Assembly (NCBI GenBank): GCA_947303695.1
Contig: CAMYYX010000028.1
Coordinates: 1 to 16,789, forward strand
Direction of reading: 5' to 3'
Length of the DNA: 16,789 nucleotides
From: an uncultured Prevotellaceae bacterium
Lineage (GTDB): Bacteria; Bacteroidota; Bacteroidia; Bacteroidales; Bacteroidaceae
Made by a program: the position numbers and the translations under genes. Shown in pieces: positions 14,595 through 16,789 of the stretch (position 1 is the first letter of the stretch; each line of letters starts with the position of its first letter). The notes beneath the pieces were generated by a model. It was not told where the DNA came from. It ran no database searches and saw only the letters and a program-made list of their open reading frames with translations.

Positions 14595-15346
14595 TTATGC
14601 GCTACTTCATTTATTTATCATACGACGGGACAAACTACCACGGATGGCAGGTTCAGCCCAATGCGAACAGCATTCAGGCAGAACTGATGCGTGGCCTCTC
14701 CACCCTATTGCGCCAAGACATTGAAGTTGTTGGGGCTGGACGTACCGACACAGGAGTGAACGCAAGCATGATGGTGGCACACTTCGATATAGAAGCAACT
14801 CTCTCCAAAGCAGACCTTTTCGAACTTTCCCGAAGACTTAATCGCTTGCTGCCTCCCGATATTGCCATCCATAAGATTGTACCAGTCAAGGAAGATGCAC
14901 ATGCTCGTTTCAGTGCTACCGCCCGTACCTATCAGTATCATGTCTGCAATACGAAAGACCCGTTCAATCGTCACTACACCTATCGCTGTCCGTTTGAACT
15001 TGATTATGAAAAGATGAACGAGGCTGCCGCACGTCTGTTCGACTATACCGACTTCACCAGTTTCTCGAAACTGCATACCGACACCAAGACCAACAATTGC
15101 AAAATCATGTACGCACGATGGGAGAATGGCATTTTTACCATCAAAGCCGACCGCTTCCTGCGCAATATGGTACGTGCGATCGTTGGTACCCTGATGGAAG
15201 TAGGACGCGGAGCCATCACGATTGACGACTTCTGCAGAATTATCGAAAAGAAAGACCGTTGTGCTGCAGGTAGCAGTATGCTAGGCAATGCGCTGTTCCT
15301 CACAAATATAGAATATCCAGAAGACATATTCCAGATTGAAGATTGA
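14591..15346 (+). CDS. truA: tRNA pseudouridine(38-40) synthase
   Basis: TruA isomerises uridines 38-40 in the anticodon arm of many tRNAs. The protein has 251 residues from the ATG at 14591. RYFIYLSYDGTNYHGWQ opens the catalytic fold, GAGRTDTGVNA contains the catalytic Asp53, ARFSATARTYQYHV is the tRNA-contacting strand, and DRFLRNMVRAIVGTLMEVG is a C-terminal family signature. The start was chosen because the ATG overlaps the upstream stop as ATGA, a common coupling arrangement; an ATG at 14597 is also possible. The frame is open from 14540, but that part lies inside DUF5715. It is followed after 2 bp by the MG2 protein. Length and motifs are normal. Confidence 0.97.
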   Translation: MIMRYFIYLSYDGTNYHGWQVQPNANSIQAELMRGLSTLLRQDIEVVGAGRTDTGVNASMMVAHFDIEATLSKADLFELSRRLNRLLPPDIAIHKIVPVKEDAHARFSATARTYQYHVCNTKDPFNRHYTYRCPFELDYEKMNEAAARLFDYTDFTSFSKLHTDTKTNNCKIMYARWENGIFTIKADRFLRNMVRAIVGTLMEVGRGAITIDDFCRIIEKKDRCAAGSSMLGNALFLTNIEYPEDIFQIED

Positions 15347-15348
15347 AT

Positions 15349-16789
15349 ATGACACGATGCTGGTTACATATTACCCTTTTGTCGCTGTGGTTCTTCTCTT
15401 CAGCCCTTCACGCCGTACCCACCTTACCCGACAGCCTGTTCAGTAAGGAATTGCCGGCACAGGAGAAAGTGTACTTGCATCTCGACAACAACTGCTACTT
15501 CGCAGGCGATACTATCTGGTACAAAGCATACGTCATTTCAGCTGACACCTACGCACCTAAACCCGTAAGCCGCATCCTCTATATCGAGTTGCTCGACGAA
15601 CAAGGCTATCTGGTGGAACGCCAAAAGCTTGTGGTCGACGAGCAAGGCAACGCTCATGGTCAGTTCGCACTGAAAGACAATGCTTTCGCTGGCTATTATG
15701 AAATCCGAGCCTATACGAAATGGATGCTCAACTATGCTTACATCCCTGAGCAAATCCTCTCCGATTACATAAACGATCATCTGCTAGGCGGCGAAGAAGA
15801 CATTCAAAAACAAAACCGCAACTATTGGGGATTATTCTCACGCGTATTCCCCGTCTATCAGAAACCGGTAGTCGATGCAGCCTGGCAAACTAAGAATATG
15901 CCTCTGAAAGTCACTGTTGGCGACTATGAGCGCCACTATCTCGAGCCCAAACTCAATGCACATTTCTACCCGGAAAGCGGACATATTGTTGCTAGGCACA
16001 CTACTCGCATCGGATGGGAGACCGTCAACGAACAGAAACAGCGAATCGATGTGGAAGGTGTGCTGATGAAGAACGACTCCATCATTGCTGCCCTTCCTCC
16101 AAGCCGCATGGGACGAGGCATCCTGGAATATGTGTTTGAAGATTCATGCCGCTATAAAGTGCGCATGATTCTCAACGGGATACACTACGATTTCGACCTG
16201 CCGGAGGTGGAGCATGAAGGCGTCAGCATGCGGGTAGAGATGGACGATGAAGCGGTTGAGATTAGTACCGAACAGACTTTTGCCCAACCCAAAGAGCTGT
16301 ATGTGTCGGTCATCAGCGCAGGTCGCAAAGTGTTGTGCGAACCTTTGGGCGAAGATGGCGTTGTGGCTTCATGGCTGGAAGACCTACCTTGCGGTGTGAA
16401 CCAAGCAACCGTATTCGACAGCGAAGGTAACATCTATGCCGACCGTCTTTTTTTCGTCAACAACCTCAACGAACTGACAGCAAAGGCTTATGTGAACGAC
16501 GATACGACACATTTATTGCGTCCCTTCGAGAAAGTGAAGATTCCAATCATCGTGACCGACCATCGAGGCATTCCGCTAAAGGATCAGATGGTATCTGTCT
16601 CTGTGCGCGACCGCCAACAACTCGACCCCTCGTTCAACACGGGAAACATGTTGACCAACATGCTGCTTGAAAGCGATATCCGCGGCTACATTGAGAACCC
16701 TCATTACTACTTCGAAGCCAACGATGCGCAACATCGTGCCGACCTCGACCTATTGATGATGATACAAGGCTGGCGACGCTACGACTGGA
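15349..16789 (+). CDS. Large secreted MG2-domain protein, 3' end missing at window edge
   Basis: The frame is open from the ATG at 15349 to the window end (480 codons seen). A Sec signal peptide (hydrophobic to about residue 22, probable cleavage after LHA) is followed by EKVYLHLDNNCYFAGDTIWYKAYV. This is the classic opening of Bacteroidetes proteins with an alpha-2-macroglobulin-type MG2 domain (about residues 37-115). Later beta-rich segments and the stretch SDIRGYIENPHYYFEANDA with DLDLLMMIQGWRRYDW are typical of the same group, whose members are often about 850 residues and sometimes carry a TonB-receptor plug-like domain. It is probably periplasmic or outer-membrane linked; the role is unknown. 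It starts 2 bp after truA, so the two are almost certainly co-transcribed. Confidence 0.87.
   Translation, partial: MTRCWLHITLLSLWFFSSALHAVPTLPDSLFSKELPAQEKVYLHLDNNCYFAGDTIWYKAYVISADTYAPKPVSRILYIELLDEQGYLVERQKLVVDEQGNAHGQFALKDNAFAGYYEIRAYTKWMLNYAYIPEQILSDYINDHLLGGEEDIQKQNRNYWGLFSRVFPVYQKPVVDAAWQTKNMPLKVTVGDYERHYLEPKLNAHFYPESGHIVARHTTRIGWETVNEQKQRIDVEGVLMKNDSIIAALPPSRMGRGILEYVFEDSCRYKVRMILNGIHYDFDLPEVEHEGVSMRVEMDDEAVEISTEQTFAQPKELYVSVISAGRKVLCEPLGEDGVVASWLEDLPCGVNQATVFDSEGNIYADRLFFVNNLNELTAKAYVNDDTTHLLRPFEKVKIPIIVTDHRGIPLKDQMVSVSVRDRQQLDPSFNTGNMLTNMLLESDIRGYIENPHYYFEANDAQHRADLDLLMMIQGWRRYDW

Overview
The window looks like chromosomal core DNA of a Bacteroidales bacterium, probably Prevotellaceae. 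The supporting signs are the Bacteroidetes-type promoters (TAnnTTTG at -7, in two cases with TTTG/CTTG 19 nt upstream), AT-rich leaders with few Shine-Dalgarno sites, and families largely confined to Bacteroidetes (DUF5606, DUF3276/PUR-like, DUF5715, a long NusB, porin O/P). No insertion sequence, integrase, phage gene, CRISPR array or rRNA was seen. The genus is an inference.

Layout. (1) 1-3171, minus strand: histidine biosynthesis. hisG is followed by a ~67-bp nested palindromic repeat and a phosphate-selective-porin-like outer membrane protein, then by hisD, which runs off the left edge. The porin sits between two his genes, and hisD lacks its usual first ~20 residues. (2) 3365-5203, plus strand: two separately promoted lipoproteins, one XAC2610-like of unknown function and one with a HAD phosphatase domain. 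A bidirectional terminator follows. (3) 5255-8586, minus strand: a compact housekeeping operon nusB-yajC-ybbR-coaE-DUF5606. (4) 8715-9266: a PUR-like nucleic-acid-binding protein (+) converging on tRNA-Cys(GCA) (-), separated by a perfect 13-bp-stem terminator. (5) 9362-13613: tilS (+) ends tail-to-tail, overlapping by 8 bp, with a minus-strand set upp / possible small ORF / CNNM-CBS membrane protein / radical SAM-SPASM enzyme. (6) 13746-16789, plus strand: a DUF5715 (M15-peptidase-like) protein, truA, and a large secreted MG2-domain protein that runs off the right edge, all tightly coupled.

How the genes work together. HisG and HisD are the first and last enzymes of histidine synthesis. The nusB operon mixes transcription (NusB), Sec translocation (YajC), a membrane-anchored YbbR protein and coenzyme A synthesis (CoaE). 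TilS, TruA and tRNA-Cys all belong to tRNA function but are in separate units. The lipoproteins, the porin, the CNNM protein, DUF5715 and the MG2 protein are envelope proteins.

Most unusual points: the porin inserted in the his operon with a shortened hisD; the REPIN-like inverted pair of palindromes between hisG and the porin; and a 35-codon potential ORF with an in-frame duplicated KSDYT pentapeptide just upstream of, and overlapping, the CNNM/radical-SAM pair. That small ORF could be a leader peptide or, more speculatively, a substrate of the radical SAM/SPASM enzyme. Everything is read from the sequence by eye; no database search was run.
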